DNA of 64,000 nt from Paralichthys olivaceus (GCF_024713975.1 NC_091095.1:3508001-3572000), one strand, 5' to 3'. Numbered from the stretch's first letter, positions 1 to 15,604 are shown. Program-made: numbers and translations. Notes: generated from the letters alone by a model not told the origin.

Positions 1-400
1 CCTGAGGAGTCAGTACGGCAAAACAGAGAAACAATTAGTTGATTAATCCATTTAAAACCATTTCATTGTTTGTTTTTTAACTGGTTGTATGTAAAATAAA
101 AACAAACTTTTAAATTACACATTTAAAAACCAGCCTTTTTCAGTAAATTGTATTTCAGTTATTCCTGTATTATTCTAGATTCTGTTTATAGTCATTGTTC
201 TTATTTCTAAGCTACTACTTTGTGCTGTGGTGTGAGTTTTGAATTTCCTACCACCTACATCTTCACTGATGGACTCAAACTGAATATATTTGGGTTTTGG
301 ATTGTCGGCTGAGCAAAATAAGCAAATTAAAGACCAGATGTTGGTCTAACATAATTTTCAAATGCCACTAGAAGACAAAGACAATAATATGTGGATGCAT
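1..400. other. intergenic, no gene seen
   Basis: AT-rich DNA without a convincing ORF, splice-site series or RNA gene. It lies beyond the inferred 3' end of the minus-strand Myb/SANT gene. Confidence 0.5.
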
Positions 401-418
401 CAGTAATGAAAACAGCTG

Positions 419-424
419 TTTATT
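419..424 (-). terminator. candidate poly(A) signal of the Myb/SANT gene
   Basis: AATAAA on the minus strand, about 300 bases downstream of the stop of the 723-1238 reading frame. It supports reading that frame as a terminal or single exon with a short 3' UTR. Hexamer match only; no transcript evidence. Confidence 0.4.
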
Positions 425-722
425 GCAGCTCTGCTGTGATGGCACATGTTTACCTTTGGCTTTTGGAGACTCAACATGTTGCAGTATCTTCACCTGGACT
501 ATGTAAAGCTGAGAGGGGAATTATACACTACTTCTCAAGATTATAACACACTGACAACACACGATTCAACAGCTTCACAAGCTGCAGCGTGCGAGATCGA
601 CACAGTTCAACTCCTCTTAGAAGCAGATTCAACAGCAACACTCTGCAGGACTGTGGTGCAGCAGCTTTCAATCACTACACACTGGTGTGATGCATGTTAA
701 CAACACAAACCAACGCATGCAT

Positions 723-1238
723 CTACACAACACAGACACATGGAACCACAGCTAACGACACACTTCGTGGGATCCACGGCGTCACCCCTACAATTAAATC
801 CAGGTTCTGAGCGGTGATGCCCGGGCAGGGCTGAGGCCAGGGCAGCATGGACGCTTCTCCATCCGAGTCCTCGGTCACCTCATCCATCCGATCAGAGTTC
901 GCCCCGGCCCCGACCAGCGGGTGTCTGGACTCCATGATGGCGACCATCGTCTTCTCGTAGCGCCACCAGCCCTGGATCTTGGTCGGGGCCGGAGCGTTGG
1001 GCGCCCTCTTGCACTTGTAGTACGCACTTTTAAGAAGTTTCCAGCGGAACTTGAGCTGGTCCACGGAGCGGTGGTAGCCGGCCGCCGTCATCCTCCGGTG
1101 CGCCACCTTGAAGAGCTTGTTGTTGCGCACCTTCCTCCCGTCCAGGCACTTCTTCATGTCCAGCTCCTTGAGGATCTCCAGGAACAGCTCCGTCTCCCTC
1201 ACGTCCCAGTTCTGCTTCTTCATACCGGGGTCGTCCAT
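723..1238 (-). CDS. Myb/SANT-like DNA-binding domain protein, 171 aa
   Basis: An open frame of 171 codons on the minus strand, starting at an ATG with a purine-rich Kozak context (ACGATGGAC). Residues about 8-105 form a Myb/SANT-like trihelical domain of the type in MSANTD proteins and ZSCAN20/29 (Pfam Myb_DNA-bind_4 class). Visible marks are the leading NWDVRETELFLEIL helix, the VDQLKFRWKLLKSAYYK recognition-helix region and the late aromatic GWWRYEK. An acidic stretch (DEVTEDSDGE) follows, as is common after this domain. The last 30 residues are low in recognisable signal, so the C-terminus could instead be spliced: a GTAGGG donor-like site occurs at the LDLI codons. Likely a nuclear DNA-binding or transposase-derived regulatory protein. 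Target and role are unknown, and I cannot assign an orthologue. Confidence 0.75.
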   Translation of the reverse strand: MDDPGMKKQNWDVRETELFLEILKELDMKKCLDGRKVRNNKLFKVAHRRMTAAGYHRSVDQLKFRWKLLKSAYYKCKRAPNAPAPTKIQGWWRYEKTMVAIMESRHPLVGAGANSDRMDEVTEDSDGEASMLPWPQPCPGITAQNLDLIVGVTPWIPRSVSLAVVPCVCVV

Positions 1239-1780
1239 CGTTGCGCTGGCTCGTTAGCTCGGCGGCTAACAAACCGCTAGCCCGGGGCGGCAGGGCGCTC
1301 ACGCGGCTAGCTGGCTAGTTAGCATGTCTGGTGCGGCTTAGCGTGAATCCGAGTGGAGCCTACAGGTGGCAAACACGGTGCTAACGATGCTAACACCGCG
1401 ATCGATCTTTAAAAAAAAAACGGAGCCCCGCTGCTGCTAGCTACCTAGCTAGCTAACCCCGGGACAGCGAGAGAATAATCCCGGGACAGATTAGATTAGG
1501 AAAACAATGCACGTGTTCTTGTTGACTGGACAACCACGAAGTGACACGGAGTTACACACACACCGAGGCCGGGCGATGCAGCGTCGACAGCGGCTAACGC
1601 CGGAGGGAGGGAGGCTGGGTATTCACCTGGTGGGTCTCAGGGCTGCAGAGGTCCGACGCTCCTTAAAAACTCAAACCGATCCTCAACGTAAATATCGGTC
1701 ACCTCGGATCCGCTGACGACACCTGTCCAGAGTGACAGCGCCGCCACGTGGTTTCAGAATAACAGGGAACTTCGTACGGT
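1239..1780 (-). promoter_or_regulatory. GC-rich 5' flank of the Myb/SANT gene
   Basis: A GC- and CpG-rich block in otherwise AT-rich surroundings, with many GCTA/CTAG units (for example 1300-1320 and 1435-1456). It lies immediately upstream of the minus-strand start codon, so it probably contains the 5' UTR and CpG-island promoter. No transcription start can be fixed from sequence alone. Confidence 0.45.
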
Positions 1781-3724
1781 GGCCGAGAGAGCTCACCAAC
1801 AAAAAGTCACAACACATAAAGTGCATTTTATTTGAATTATTTTCTAATTTTGATTCAGATTCGTCTTTTTAATCTTGTTATCTCTGACTCTTTTTAAAGT
1901 TTTATTTATTTTCCTTGAAAGTTAACGTGCTATACGATTTGTTTTCTATTAATTTCGTCTCTGTGTTTTCTGTATGTCCCTGTACAGCAACTCAAATCTA
2001 TCTCTGTGTAATGTGCTTAATTAATAATATTCCTTACTGTTCAATCACAGATTTTTTTTAATTTAACAATTTTCTAACACACGAGCAATATGACCCATGG
2101 ATCAAAATACAATAAGAGCAATAAGAGACATCATGTGTAGGCCTATTTCATTATATTTATATAATAATAATATATATATATTATCTGTTTACATCTTGTT
2201 CTTTGTTTATTTCTAATAAACAATACTTCATACTTTATCACATGAGAATGATCAGTTTAATGTTTAACCTCCAGATTCCTACTGGGAATATTTTTATTTT
2301 GAATTTAAATAATGACTACTCACACGCAACAGGTAAGAATAAATGAACATTAAAAACAAACAGAATTTAGAAATAAAAAAGATAACGTAAAAAACAAAAG
2401 CAAATAAAATGTAGAGTTGAAAATTGATAAATAAATGGACCATCCTTTCTAAAACAAGACCATCCGAGGGGTACTTGAACGCAGCATTATTGGAACACCA
2501 TTGGGTTTGTTTGTTTTATTTTACTTTTCAACCTTCAAACCAGGTGGGCGGTGCTTTCACCATCTTTCCCAACAGCACAGCCCCTGCACCGCCCCTCTTT
2601 CTTGCAGCCTGTATTAAATCAGGCGCATCCGTCACCAGGCGTGTGGGGCGGAGAGTGTGTCAATCATGTGTCATTTCAATCAGCTGTGAGTGTGTGTGTA
2701 AGTGTGTGTCTGTGTGTGTCTGTGTGTGTGTGTGAGACCTGCTTCACACTCTGTGCACAACGACCTGCAAACCCCAGGTACGTGTTTCCATATGTGAATA
2801 TCCTTCAATGCTTTGAATCCACTGTGCAGAGAAATTACATTTGTGTTGTACTTGCACGTTTGTGCACAGATTTGCTGCTGAGCGCTTTAAATGTGTTAAA
2901 ATGTGATTTCTTATTGTTTCCTGTTGTCCTCTGCAGAAGAAAGAGGACAAACTTCCTGTGGGTTTTTTTTTTCATTTTTCCTGCTTAAACTGGAAACTGA
3001 ATCATGTTAAGATCTTTCTAATTGTGCAGCTTAAAAAAAAAAGTTATGTTTTTCATTATTAGTAAAGACAAATGATTGTAAATATTAAATTCCTCAATTT
3101 TCAATAGAAACACTTGTCTGCAGTGTGTGAGCAGCAGAGCAGACATGCCTGGACAAGCCTCAGTGTTGACTCCATTCACTGCATGAATGAATGAACGTTT
3201 TCATTTGATATTAATTATATATTATTGAATTGATTTGCAGCCTCTGCAGGTAACAAGACATCAAAAATCCATACACACCAGATTCAAAATGCTGCATATA
3301 CATTTTAAATCTGTAAATTCAAACACACAGAGTCTGGTAATGGTGCCATCTAGTGGTGTCCCTTTATACTGTGGTTGTTGCAAAGTCCCCTTCCACTCGA
3401 ACGTGTTTGACTTCACTCTGATGTGTGAGATTCACTTTGCAGAAATAATTCACTGAACCAAACTGTGCACAAGTTAAATTAATGTGAAGTAATAATCAAA
3501 ATGGCTCCGTTAAAACTGCAGCAAACAAACTAAGTCAAATCAACAAACGCTGTGGCGACAATTTGCCTTTTTTAAATCAGCATCTGCAAAATGTTGTATA
3601 AAGAAGCTTAACAGAGGAAAAAATGAGAATTTAACCTTTTTCCAAACTACTTTTTATTACTTATTGTTGTTAATTAAAGATTTAAGTTGTAACGCTTCAT
3701 TTCAACATGTATTCTTGTTTCCAG
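1781..3724. other. intergenic / 5' region of bmb
   Basis: Mostly AT-rich with a GT microsatellite at about 2690-2734. A strong donor-like CAG|gtacgt occurs at 2777/2778, and the first coding exon of bmb has a splice acceptor at 3724. A noncoding first exon of bmb ending at 2777 is therefore plausible, but it is not proven. Confidence 0.35.
2690..2734. repeat. GT/GTCT microsatellite
   Basis: Imperfect GT dinucleotide tract seen directly. It makes several short ORFs in this stretch spurious (runs of Cys-Val). Confidence 0.8.
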
Positions 3725-3726
3725 AC

Positions 3727-6700
3727 ATGGATCGTCCACTGATCCTCCTGCTCATCATCACCTGTCAGTGTCCTGCCGTCGGCGGACTGTTTGAGTGGCT
3801 GAGGCGGACAGATGCTCCTCCTGCTCCACCTCCTCCACCAGCCGCCGCTGCAGCTCCTGCTCTTCTGGCAAAGGACGCTCAGTTTGAAATGGCCACCGTC
3901 GACGAGAAGTTTTTGGCCGAGGCGAAGCAGATGGAGCTCAGCCCGTTGGACAGTTGTCATTACAAGGTCAAAACACACTTTCACAGCCAGACTCACATGA
4001 ATACAACTGAATATATAGAATATTTTCAATTTAGAAAAATGAACATATTTTTTTGTTGTGTAATACATAAACATAATCTTCTCTGAATTGTTAATTACAT
4101 GAAATAAAAGTTTTCGTATTGGTAATCATAAACTTTGACACCAATATGTCTGTGAAAGGTTTCTATTAGTCTTTAGGCTAAATATTAGTCCAAAACTCAA
4201 ATTCACCATTAAACAAAACAAAGAAAATCTTGAGGCTTCCACTGAAACCTTTTTAAAAACCTCAATATCAATATATTTGACAATTAATCTTCCCTGCCAT
4301 CGCTTCAAACACTGATATTAAAGATGGGAAGAGCTTTAGAAAAAAATTAAATAATAATTTTTCCTTCTCGTCGCATCTGAAACCTGCGTTGCGTTCTGCT
4401 GCAGGTGGTCGCCCGGCTGAGGGCGAGCTGTGAGAGCCTCTCAGAGGAGCAGCTGGCAAAGCTCGGAGTGGTGCTGTTCAACTGTCAGGCCGAGAGCGAG
4501 GGCCGTCAGACCTACCCCTGCACAGAGGAAATGGTAAACACACTAAAAGTTATTCCACATAATGTATTTACTATATTTAATTACTTTCCTGTGACGTTTC
4601 AGTCGATTAAAGACTGCACAGCAAACATGGACTCGGACACGTGGAACGCTTATCACATAGTGAGCAACCGAGCTCGCTCCGTCTGCTACGCAACTCGCCA
4701 GCAGCTCTTCCGACGAAGAGCGGAGCACACGGTCAACGCTCTCATCTCCACGGCAACCAGTCAGCTGGATGCCATGAAGGACCTGAAGGTAGAGTCGGGT
4801 TTTGTCTTCTACTCTGACAGCTTCTCCTTCACAGTTTGTTGTGTGATCTGTGATCGTTGCCACACAGGAGGGCCAGTCGGAGTTGCGGGAGCTGACGGCA
4901 GCCTCCCTGGACAAGCTGCTGCAGGGCCACAGCTCTCTGCAGGTCCAGCAGGGGAAACTACACGAAGGCCAGGAGCAGATGGAGAGTTCACTGAAGAACA
5001 ACCTGGAGCGTCTGGGTCAGGAGAAAGCTCTCATCGCCTCCGGACAGGAGCTGGTGGCTCAGCTCATCCAGGGGATTACAAAGAGGATGGGTCAGTGCTT
5101 TTATTCAATCCCACATAGGAAACCATTTAAAACTATGATGAGCTAAATACCTCTTGTATTGTTCAGTTTTTAAAAAAGCTGCTTTTTATGTGTTTGTTAT
5201 TTAATTATTTCGGCAACATTTCTTATTTTTGTGTCCGTGCTTCATTGCATTTCATTTTTCAACTGTTTTGAAATGTGCTATATAAATACAGTTATTATTA
5301 TTACTAGTGCTTTTAGTATTGTAATATCTCAACCATCTCATCTTTTAGAGAACGTGAGTGAACATCTGCAGGTTCAAGGCTCGGAGGTGCAGGACAGCCA
5401 CAAGGCGATTGTCCGAGACCTGGCAGACGTCAGACATCAAGCTCAGGACATCTACGAGAAAATTGGTAATAAAAGGCACCAGGCATCGCAATCTGAAGTC
5501 ATCACATGATTTCCCACATCTGCAGTTAATATCCGGACCTGTTCATTTTTATTTTTGCTCAGACCACAGCATGCTGGAGTTCCTGCAGTACCAGGACCAG
5601 ACTTCCCAGTACTACAGAGACCTGATGGACAAACTGGAGCGTATGAACAGCACGCTGGGCTTCATGCTGCACTACATCGACAACATGCAGAGTCGGATAG
5701 AGGAGCGGCTGCACATGATCCAGGGCTACCTCGGCTGGGCAGGTGAGACTGAGACCAACACTGCAACCACGAGCGTCTGTGCACCTGCTCATAGTTCCGA
5801 CATTTTGTTTTGTAATTTCACAGTTAATGCATACAGCAACATTTACAGAAATCCAGGAGGAAGACAGATATTTACATTTTGAAGTATGTACAGTACGACT
5901 GTTAACGATCACGGAAAGTTCAAGTGTCACTCACGATTGTTGGTTTTAACCACAGTCACCATAATGTCAGGATCAGTGACCATTTCTCTTTTGCAGGTCT
6001 GAGTCTGACGGCCATGTGGACGTGCATCGCACATACAGGCTACTTCTTCCTGATTGCCGTCCTCTTGACGTTCCTGCGTTGTCCCGGTTTCTCTCGAGCG
6101 ATGCTGCTGCTCACCGTCCCTCTGAACGCAGTGGCCGAGGTCAACCAGCAGCCGGCGCTGGATCTCAGCAGCCTCAGCCTGCTGCTGCTCACTGTCTCTC
6201 TGGGTACAGACTGTAAAAACCTGCCAGCAGAACAGACGAGACGCCTCCGGTGTTTTAAATGTATATGTTGATCATGTGTCCTTCACGTGTGCAGGTCACT
6301 GGTTTGTGAATCAGCTGTGGTCGAGCCTCAGAGGGAAGTCAGCCGCCCCGCTGCCTGTGGCCGCGTGCGACGTCGTGGAACCACAGAAGCACAAAGTTCC
6401 GGCCTGTCACTCGTATCCAGCATCGTCTACTCCACAGAAGTGAGTCCGCAACTCACGACCCTCAGTGAAAACAAAAGGCCCCGTCTAATAATATAATATT
6501 TAAAAACTTGTAAAGCACCTTTCATATAAGAAATGCAACTCAAGGTGCTTTACATACACCAGAGTTAAAAATAAAAGCATGTGAAAATGTAATAAGATTT
6601 AAAGAAACATAATTAAAAAGAAAAAGTGATAAAAATTACAAAAGCGCAGGAATGACAACACAATTCCTGGATTTGCCGATTAGTCCGGATCTGCACCCAA

Positions 6701-7775
6701 AAAAAAATTATTTTAACTTTTTCTTGGACCATGAGATTTGTGCTCTTATTGCTTTGTCGTTGATCAATTTGATGCCGTCAGTTTTATTCTTTGCTCCTCA
6801 GGGATGAAAATTTTGGCTTCATGGAGCCAGACGACCTCCTGCACCAGGACAGCTTCTTATCTGGTGAGGGTTTTTATTTCAAGCTGTGGAATATTTAAGA
6901 ATTCCTTTGGAGTTTTACTGAGTGTTTTACTTGTGTCTGTGTGTGCAGGCGACCTCGGGCTGTCTGTGGTGTCTCCTCCTCGCAGGAAGCCGATGCTAGA
7001 GTCCAGGCTCATGCAAATAAAAGGAACATCCTGTCACTCTTCTCCCAGACTGACGGAACACCCTGCTGTTGCAGCAGTAAGCACATACCTCACTGTCGCA
7101 GGTTACACGTGTTACGAAAAACAAATCAGATAATGTGGCGATGAATGTCTTTATGTTGCCTATAGGCCCTTATGGATGACGTACCGGTCAGGAGCCTGGG
7201 AGGAGTTTTTGATGCAGTGAACGACTCGCATGATTTGTTGAGCGACTCTCGATGCGCAAGTCCAGCTCCGTCACTAGTTAGCAACAGGTTGGTGTTTAAT
7301 GTTTTCTTCACACTGGAGCCTGACAGATTTATCGGTGGTCTGTGAATCAGACACATCTGCCTTTATGTGAAAACTTATTTCACAGAATATACAATGCAGA
7401 ATACAAGTTTTATATAATTTATTATTAGTAGTTATTTATAATAAAGTTGATGGTCAAACTGTAAAATATCAAGCACACTGGGGGATAATTGGATCTGCAG
7501 TGTCAGTCAATCAATATCCTGGTCAGGTTTTGTTTTAGTCTTCAGATGTGACTGTGCCCTAATGACGAAAAGTTGGAAATAACTTTTCTCATCTGTTTTA
7601 GTTTCACACATTAAACTGATAAAATGTCTCCTGTTCCTGTGGCAGCTCTGCGTCCGGCCGTCAGCTGTGCAGTGGAATCACTAAGACGGGGAAGGCCTGT
7701 AAGAAGAGAGCCGTGCTGGGCCTCGAGTTCTGCAGAGTCCATGACGGAGGGCACGCCTCCTACGTTCAATCCTGA
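3727..7775 (+). CDS. bmb: brambleberry, KAR5/GEX1-family nuclear fusion protein, 622 aa
   Basis: Twelve coding exons with GT-AG borders and matching phases: 3727-3966, 4405-4533, 4603-4788, 4868-5090, 5349-5465, 5563-5742, 5997-6203, 6295-6439, 6802-6863, 6949-7076, 7166-7287, 7646-7775. Residues 1-20 are a signal peptide, followed by a Pro/Ala-rich linker. Residues about 75-185 hold a cysteine-rich domain (Cys in DSCHYK, ASCES, FNCQ, YPC, DC, SVCY). Residues about 186-355 are coiled coil. Two hydrophobic segments (about 365-385 and 411-430) lie in exon 7, then a long tail. This order is that of KAR5/GEX1/Brambleberry. In zebrafish, Bmb is a maternal nuclear-envelope protein needed for karyomere fusion in early embryos. 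The last exon carries a compact Cys/His motif. An acceptor at 3724 implies a noncoding upstream exon. Assignment rests on architecture and recognised sequence, not a search. Confidence 0.88.
6505..6720. repeat. dispersed repeat remnant in bmb intron 8
   Basis: Contains the 'tgtaaagcacctttcat ... caaggtgctttacat' signature seen at the tails of many fish SINE/LINE-like repeats, then A-rich sequence and a 'cctggatttgccgattagtccggatctgcaccc' type segment typical of another common teleost repeat. Degenerate and intronic. Family assignment is from memory. Confidence 0.45.
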
Positions 7776-7942
7776 AAATACTCAATTTCATCCTCAGCAT
7801 GAATTTTATTGGTGGAGGGACGTCCCTGCAAAATACTAATGAAGCGTTACTGTGTCTTGTGTACCTTACTAAGCAGGCTATTTAGTTACTCGTTTTTAAA
7901 AATGTGCTTTATTATTTTCATTGTTATTTACACTTTTAAGTT

Positions 7943-7948
7943 AATAAA
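7943..7948 (+). terminator. bmb: candidate poly(A) signal of bmb
   Basis: AATAAA about 170 bases after the bmb stop codon, in an AT-rich 3' UTR. It is the first good hexamer after the stop. Confidence 0.5.
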
Positions 7949-7949
7949 T

Positions 7950-8700
7950 TATTTCTTAACCCGTCAATAAGTCTGTGTACGTTTCTTTGTGTTGCGACAG
8001 CCGCTCTGGTTGCTCTGCTGGACTCAATCATAAAATTGATCTTTCATTTGAGACGTGAAAACTTTTGCTGGGCGGCTCAGACTTCTTGCCTCAGCTGTGA
8101 AATCATTGTTAAACATTCTCACAGGACACTTGACAGCATGATCATGGATATAAAATTTATTTTGCTCAGTCCCACCATTATAAAATAAAAATCACTGCAA
8201 CCAATATATTTAAATATACAAATCAATCATTTTCCCAATGAAATACTTCACACTACATAAATGAAATTAAAAATCGTGTCAGGAAATACTACACACTGGT
8301 AGGATCAAATATTTTACTCAACCTATACTGAAACATGTCTGCAATGTAAACTAGTATTGTACAGACATGAACTTAAGCCGAGTCACTCAATCCAGAGACC
8401 TCATTTACAGACATGTGAAGGATCCATCCAAAAGGTGGTTGCATTTAAAAAGCCTAAAATAAAAAACAGATTCTAAAACCATTGTACCACACCCCTTTAT
8501 GATTTGACCTCATAACATTCAACAATCAAAGATGCTAAAGTAACTTGTTCAGGATCTCGTTGGTGTCAACGTATTTCCACTTCTTGGAGTGTCACAAAAT
8601 TTAACCGATTGAACATCCACCACCTTGTTTGTCTTCCAGCCTCTCCTCCTCCTCCTCTCTTCTTCTTCTTCCCTCCTCAGTGGAGGACAGACGACACTTC
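7950..8700. other. convergent 3' region between bmb and gfus
   Basis: AT-rich sequence with no coding signal. bmb (plus) and gfus (minus) end toward each other. A minus-strand AATAAA (TTTATT on plus, about 8156-8161) could end the gfus transcript, giving it a 3' UTR of about 540 bases. Confidence 0.4.
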
Positions 8701-11982
<3,282 letters not shown>

Positions 11983-12082
11983 TCACCAGTGTTTGTTTAC
12001 CTTTGCTGACGGACACGTCACTCAGGGAAACACCACGTCACTAATTTAATGTTGCAGTAAGATAAAGATCCTAGATGAATGG

Positions 12083-12130
12083 ATCTGAACAGCAAACTAT
12101 TAAAAAATAATAATAATAATAATAATAAAC
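12083..12130. repeat. AAT microsatellite
   Basis: About eight TAA/AAT units in the 5' flank of gfus, seen directly. Confidence 0.7.
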
Positions 12131-12179
12131 CTTACAAACACAACTAGCAGCTGCTGAGCGGTGTTAGCTTGCGGTCACC

Positions 12180-12480
12180 AGCCAATGATACGCGAGTGCG
12201 GTGAAGAGTTAGCTTCCTGCGGGCTAACAGCATAAAAATAGTTGTTTCTCACCTGCGGGCTTTAAAACTGCAAAGACGAGGAAGACGAGCAGGTGTCGAG
12301 TCGGACTGAATCCACACACAGGTTAAGGACGAGGTATATCTGTGTGTATTAGTACACAGTTCCTTCAAACTCCGCCTCGACATGAAGTACTTTACTTCCC
12401 CCTTTTCTTCTTCTGCGGTTGCTTCACGCCCGAGTTGGTCTCGCTAGCGCCACCCCCGGTGACACTGCGGTACTGTCGGT
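12180..12480 (-). promoter_or_regulatory. gfus: probable gfus promoter and noncoding first exon
   Basis: GC-richer block upstream of gfus. A minus-strand donor (CCGCAG|gtgag at about 12253) can splice to the acceptor just 5' of the gfus start codon. The transcript start is inferred to lie within about 12290-12450; no TATA box is evident. Confidence 0.4.
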
Positions 12481-13266
12481 GAATAAACCGAGGCGGTTCC
12501 TTGTAAATTTGATTTGAATGATCACTGATGTTTAATTTTCTTCTTCCAAAGTCAAAAAGTACAAGTTAAAAACTGTTAAATTAAAACGAGACAAATGAAA
12601 GTGATTAAAAAGGGGTTTGAGTAAAAAGGATAAATCTGTCCAATCAGTAAATTAATGGAAATAAAGTTAAAATACAATTACTCCAAATCATTCAGTCCTT
12701 CTGCTAACAGGCTACTTACCTACTTAACTTCATTTAAAATGACAGTAGTAATTTCTGTCACAGCAGGAAATATACTGCACACGTATATATCTTACTTAAT
12801 AGAATCATTTTAACCATATTCAATATTAGACCTCTTTTATTCTCTTCCACCAGGTTATACCCTGACCCTCAGGTGTACTTCAGTCCTCTGAGGTTTTGAA
12901 ATCTGAAGCAAATAGAACTGAGGTGAACTGAGTTTTATTTGTAGTGTCTTACTCACAAACTCCACTGATCAACTGAATAAACAGGCTTTCGAGTATTTTT
13001 CTTTATTTGTGCATACATATATATATATGTGCAAAGGCAAAATATTATATACGTGGCAGATCACCTAAGCTGCTTTAAGATAAGCACAGAACTCTGGATA
13101 GTCTTGTAAAATTATCTGGCTCTCCCAAAATCAATATATATATATTACAAATCATAATTGCATCAAAAATATTCTTCATTAATTAAAAGCTTCATCTATG
13201 ATTTCAGTGTAAAAACAGACAAAAATACAATTAATTAGCAAATATCAGGATTCAAAGGATTCAGCT
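12481..13266. other. intergenic gfus-serpinb1
   Basis: AT-rich sequence with short TA tracts (about 13015-13030 and 13133-13145). No coding signal was seen. The 3' UTR of the minus-strand serpin must end here: AATAAA on the minus strand occurs at 13267-13272. Confidence 0.5.
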
Positions 13267-13298
13267 TTTATTTGAATATCTTCCTTTCCTGGTTCTCT

Positions 13299-15487
13299 CT
13301 ACTGAGGAGATGAGAACCTGCCGAGGAAGAGGATGGACTTGGTCTTATTATGCCTGATGAAGAAGAGGAAGGGGTGGTCTGCTGTGAAGTGTTCCTCCCT
13401 CAACATACAGAAAGATACCATGCCTGCTGTGGCCGCCGCCGCCTCCGTGCCCTCCTCGTTCACCTCCACGAAGGCCTTGTGGGCCACCGTAGACAGGAAG
13501 AGCCCTCCTTCGCCGTTCATGCCAGACAGGTCGGCCTTGGCCGTGCAGAACACGTCCGTCATGCCCAGTTTAGCCAGAGGCTCGTTCAGCTCGTAGTCCT
13601 CCTCCAGCTTGAACTTTGGCAGGTGAACGAGGATCTCTGACTGGACGTCCATGTTTTCCCTGTCGGTCCATTCATTCAGCCTCTCCTGCGTCAGCTTCTC
13701 CTCCAGCTGGAACAGAGCGAATGCATTTTATCACGCCTCTAAAAAAGCTGTGTTCATATTTCAAGATGTACTGTCTGAACAGACTGGTAAGTTGTAAGAT
13801 GCATGTTATCCACGTTATCCAGTTTTACCCTTTTGGTCTCCACCATCTCCTGATGAAAATAACTGGCTTTTCAGCGCTCTCTATATGAAAAACCTGATTT
13901 TATGCTGTGTACCTTCAGCAGAGGGGCGGAGCCTTTTGTGGACTCTTCAGGCAACAGGATGAACATGCTGAGCTCCTCCCCCACATACGGCAGCTCCAGG
14001 ATCTGCAGAGCGTGGTCAGGGATGTAGTTGTAGGGCAGCTTCTTCATCTGGTACATCATCTGGACCGGTTTACTCTCAGTCTGACACATAGAAACACAAA
14101 CAATTGATGCGTTTGGATCAAGTTTCTACAAAATCCCATCGTCAGTTTATTAAAATGTCGATCTACTAACTCCACTGTGATTACTTTATTATTTTATTGT
14201 GTTTCAGTGAGGAGCCAAGGGACATAGACTGTAATTACCATAACTGAGAGTACAGTACATTGAGCTGATTGACAGAGCTTTTATTTTGAAACGTGTGAAC
14301 TTGGCTCGGTTGTTTACGGTAAAAGGCCTCTGAAATAGAAGAGATATGAAAAAATAACAGCAGTTCAGTAAATGATTTCCTTCTGCATTGATATGGGATT
14401 TTTTTACCTGGTTGACTTTAAAAAGCATCTCTTTGGTGTTTGCTTCATCAAAGCGGTTCATCCAGTTTCCCTTGAAGTAGATGGCATTGACAAGAGCCAG
14501 CCTCGTCATTGCAGAGACTGTCCCCGGCTTCAGGAGATCTTTTATTTTATCTGAAATGAAACAGAACATTTGACAATTCAGAACAATGTCAAATGATTTA
14601 TTCCCTTTTTTTCTAAATTCAATATATTCGTACTTTCTGTCTGCTGCTCGACCCAAGTGTTGATCTCCCCTCTGCTCGCCTCTGCGGCCCCGATGAAATC
14701 CACAGTCTTCAAGTCTGCCTGGTAGTACTTACGCGTGGCTTCCAGGAATTGCTGCAGAGAGCAGATATCATCTTATATTTTCAAGGAAGTTTTTTTTTTT
14801 TTTATCAGTTTAAGAGTTAAAAAAGGAAAACTTACAGGAAGGAACTTTGCGGTATTCTCCCCATACAGACGATTGGCAGTTTTCAGAATGTATGATGCTG
14901 ATGGTGAGTTGATGTCTGCGTTTAGCGCCTCGAAGTCGGCGTGGACGGCTTCACCAGAGCTGAACGACAGGGCCTGTGTGGAAGTTTGGATTGACACGTG
15001 ACATTTAAAAAAAAAAAAAAAGAAGCTGCACCACAGAGCTGCAGACCAAACACTTTTCTGAAATGTTCTGCAGGGGCTGTAGGTGAGGACGCTAATCTCC
15101 AAGTCAGTTGCTGCCAGCCCACTTGTAAAAGGGTCCATAAAATGGAGGGATGACGCAACTGATGACACACTATACGTTTAACATTAATAAACTTTGACCA
15201 AACAGGAGACAGACTCATCAACCAAAGTGACGTTGTTGATCACGACTAGGGATGTCACGATATGAAATCTTGGTGCCTCAGGTCTGACTCTGACTCTGAA
15301 TGACAGAGACATGGTGTACCTGTGCCATTTGAACAGCGGTGTCTCCTCTGGCCCCCAGGTAGACCATAGCCAGAGCTGAACTGATGCTCAGCGGAGAGAC
15401 AAAGATATTCCCCGATGGGTTTGCTTGGCTCAGAGTCCAGAACAGCTCCCAGGCAAACTGTGTGTTTGAGCTGCTGACGGCGGCCAT
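13299..15487 (-). CDS. serpinb1: leukocyte elastase inhibitor-like serpin (clade B), 380 aa
   Basis: Intracellular serine/cysteine protease inhibitor of the ov-serpin type. Six coding exons on the minus strand: 15487-15320, 14973-14836, 14751-14634, 14550-14408, 14080-13913, 13706-13299, all in phase, giving 380 aa with no signal peptide as expected for clade B. Diagnostic strings are [49 protein letters not shown] and the terminal [22 protein letters not shown]. The reactive-centre hinge [10 protein letters not shown] (about 331-340) is a canonical inhibitory hinge of small residues, and the scissile region SFCML (F344-C345-M346) matches SERPINB1, which targets neutrophil elastase, cathepsin G and chymase. 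An acceptor upstream of the ATG implies a noncoding first exon, probably ending at 16102. Teleosts often have several serpinb1-like paralogues, so one-to-one orthology is not proven. Confidence 0.92.
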
Positions 15488-15604
15488 GGCTGACGATGTA
15501 CAGTTTTCCTGTAATGAACAAAAACAGAAATGCACCTGATTGCTCCTTGATTGCGTTCCAACCTTTTTGCAGAACAAAATGTGCCAAGTCCCACCAGACT
15601 GGAT

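Noticed and set aside
921-1280. Plus-strand 119-codon ORF
   Set aside because: Antisense shadow of the Myb/SANT gene in a GC-rich block; His/Val/Leu-rich with no domain.
13350-13640. Plus-strand 96-codon ORF and the overlapping 87-codon ORF
   Set aside because: Both are antisense shadows of the last serpinb1 exon.
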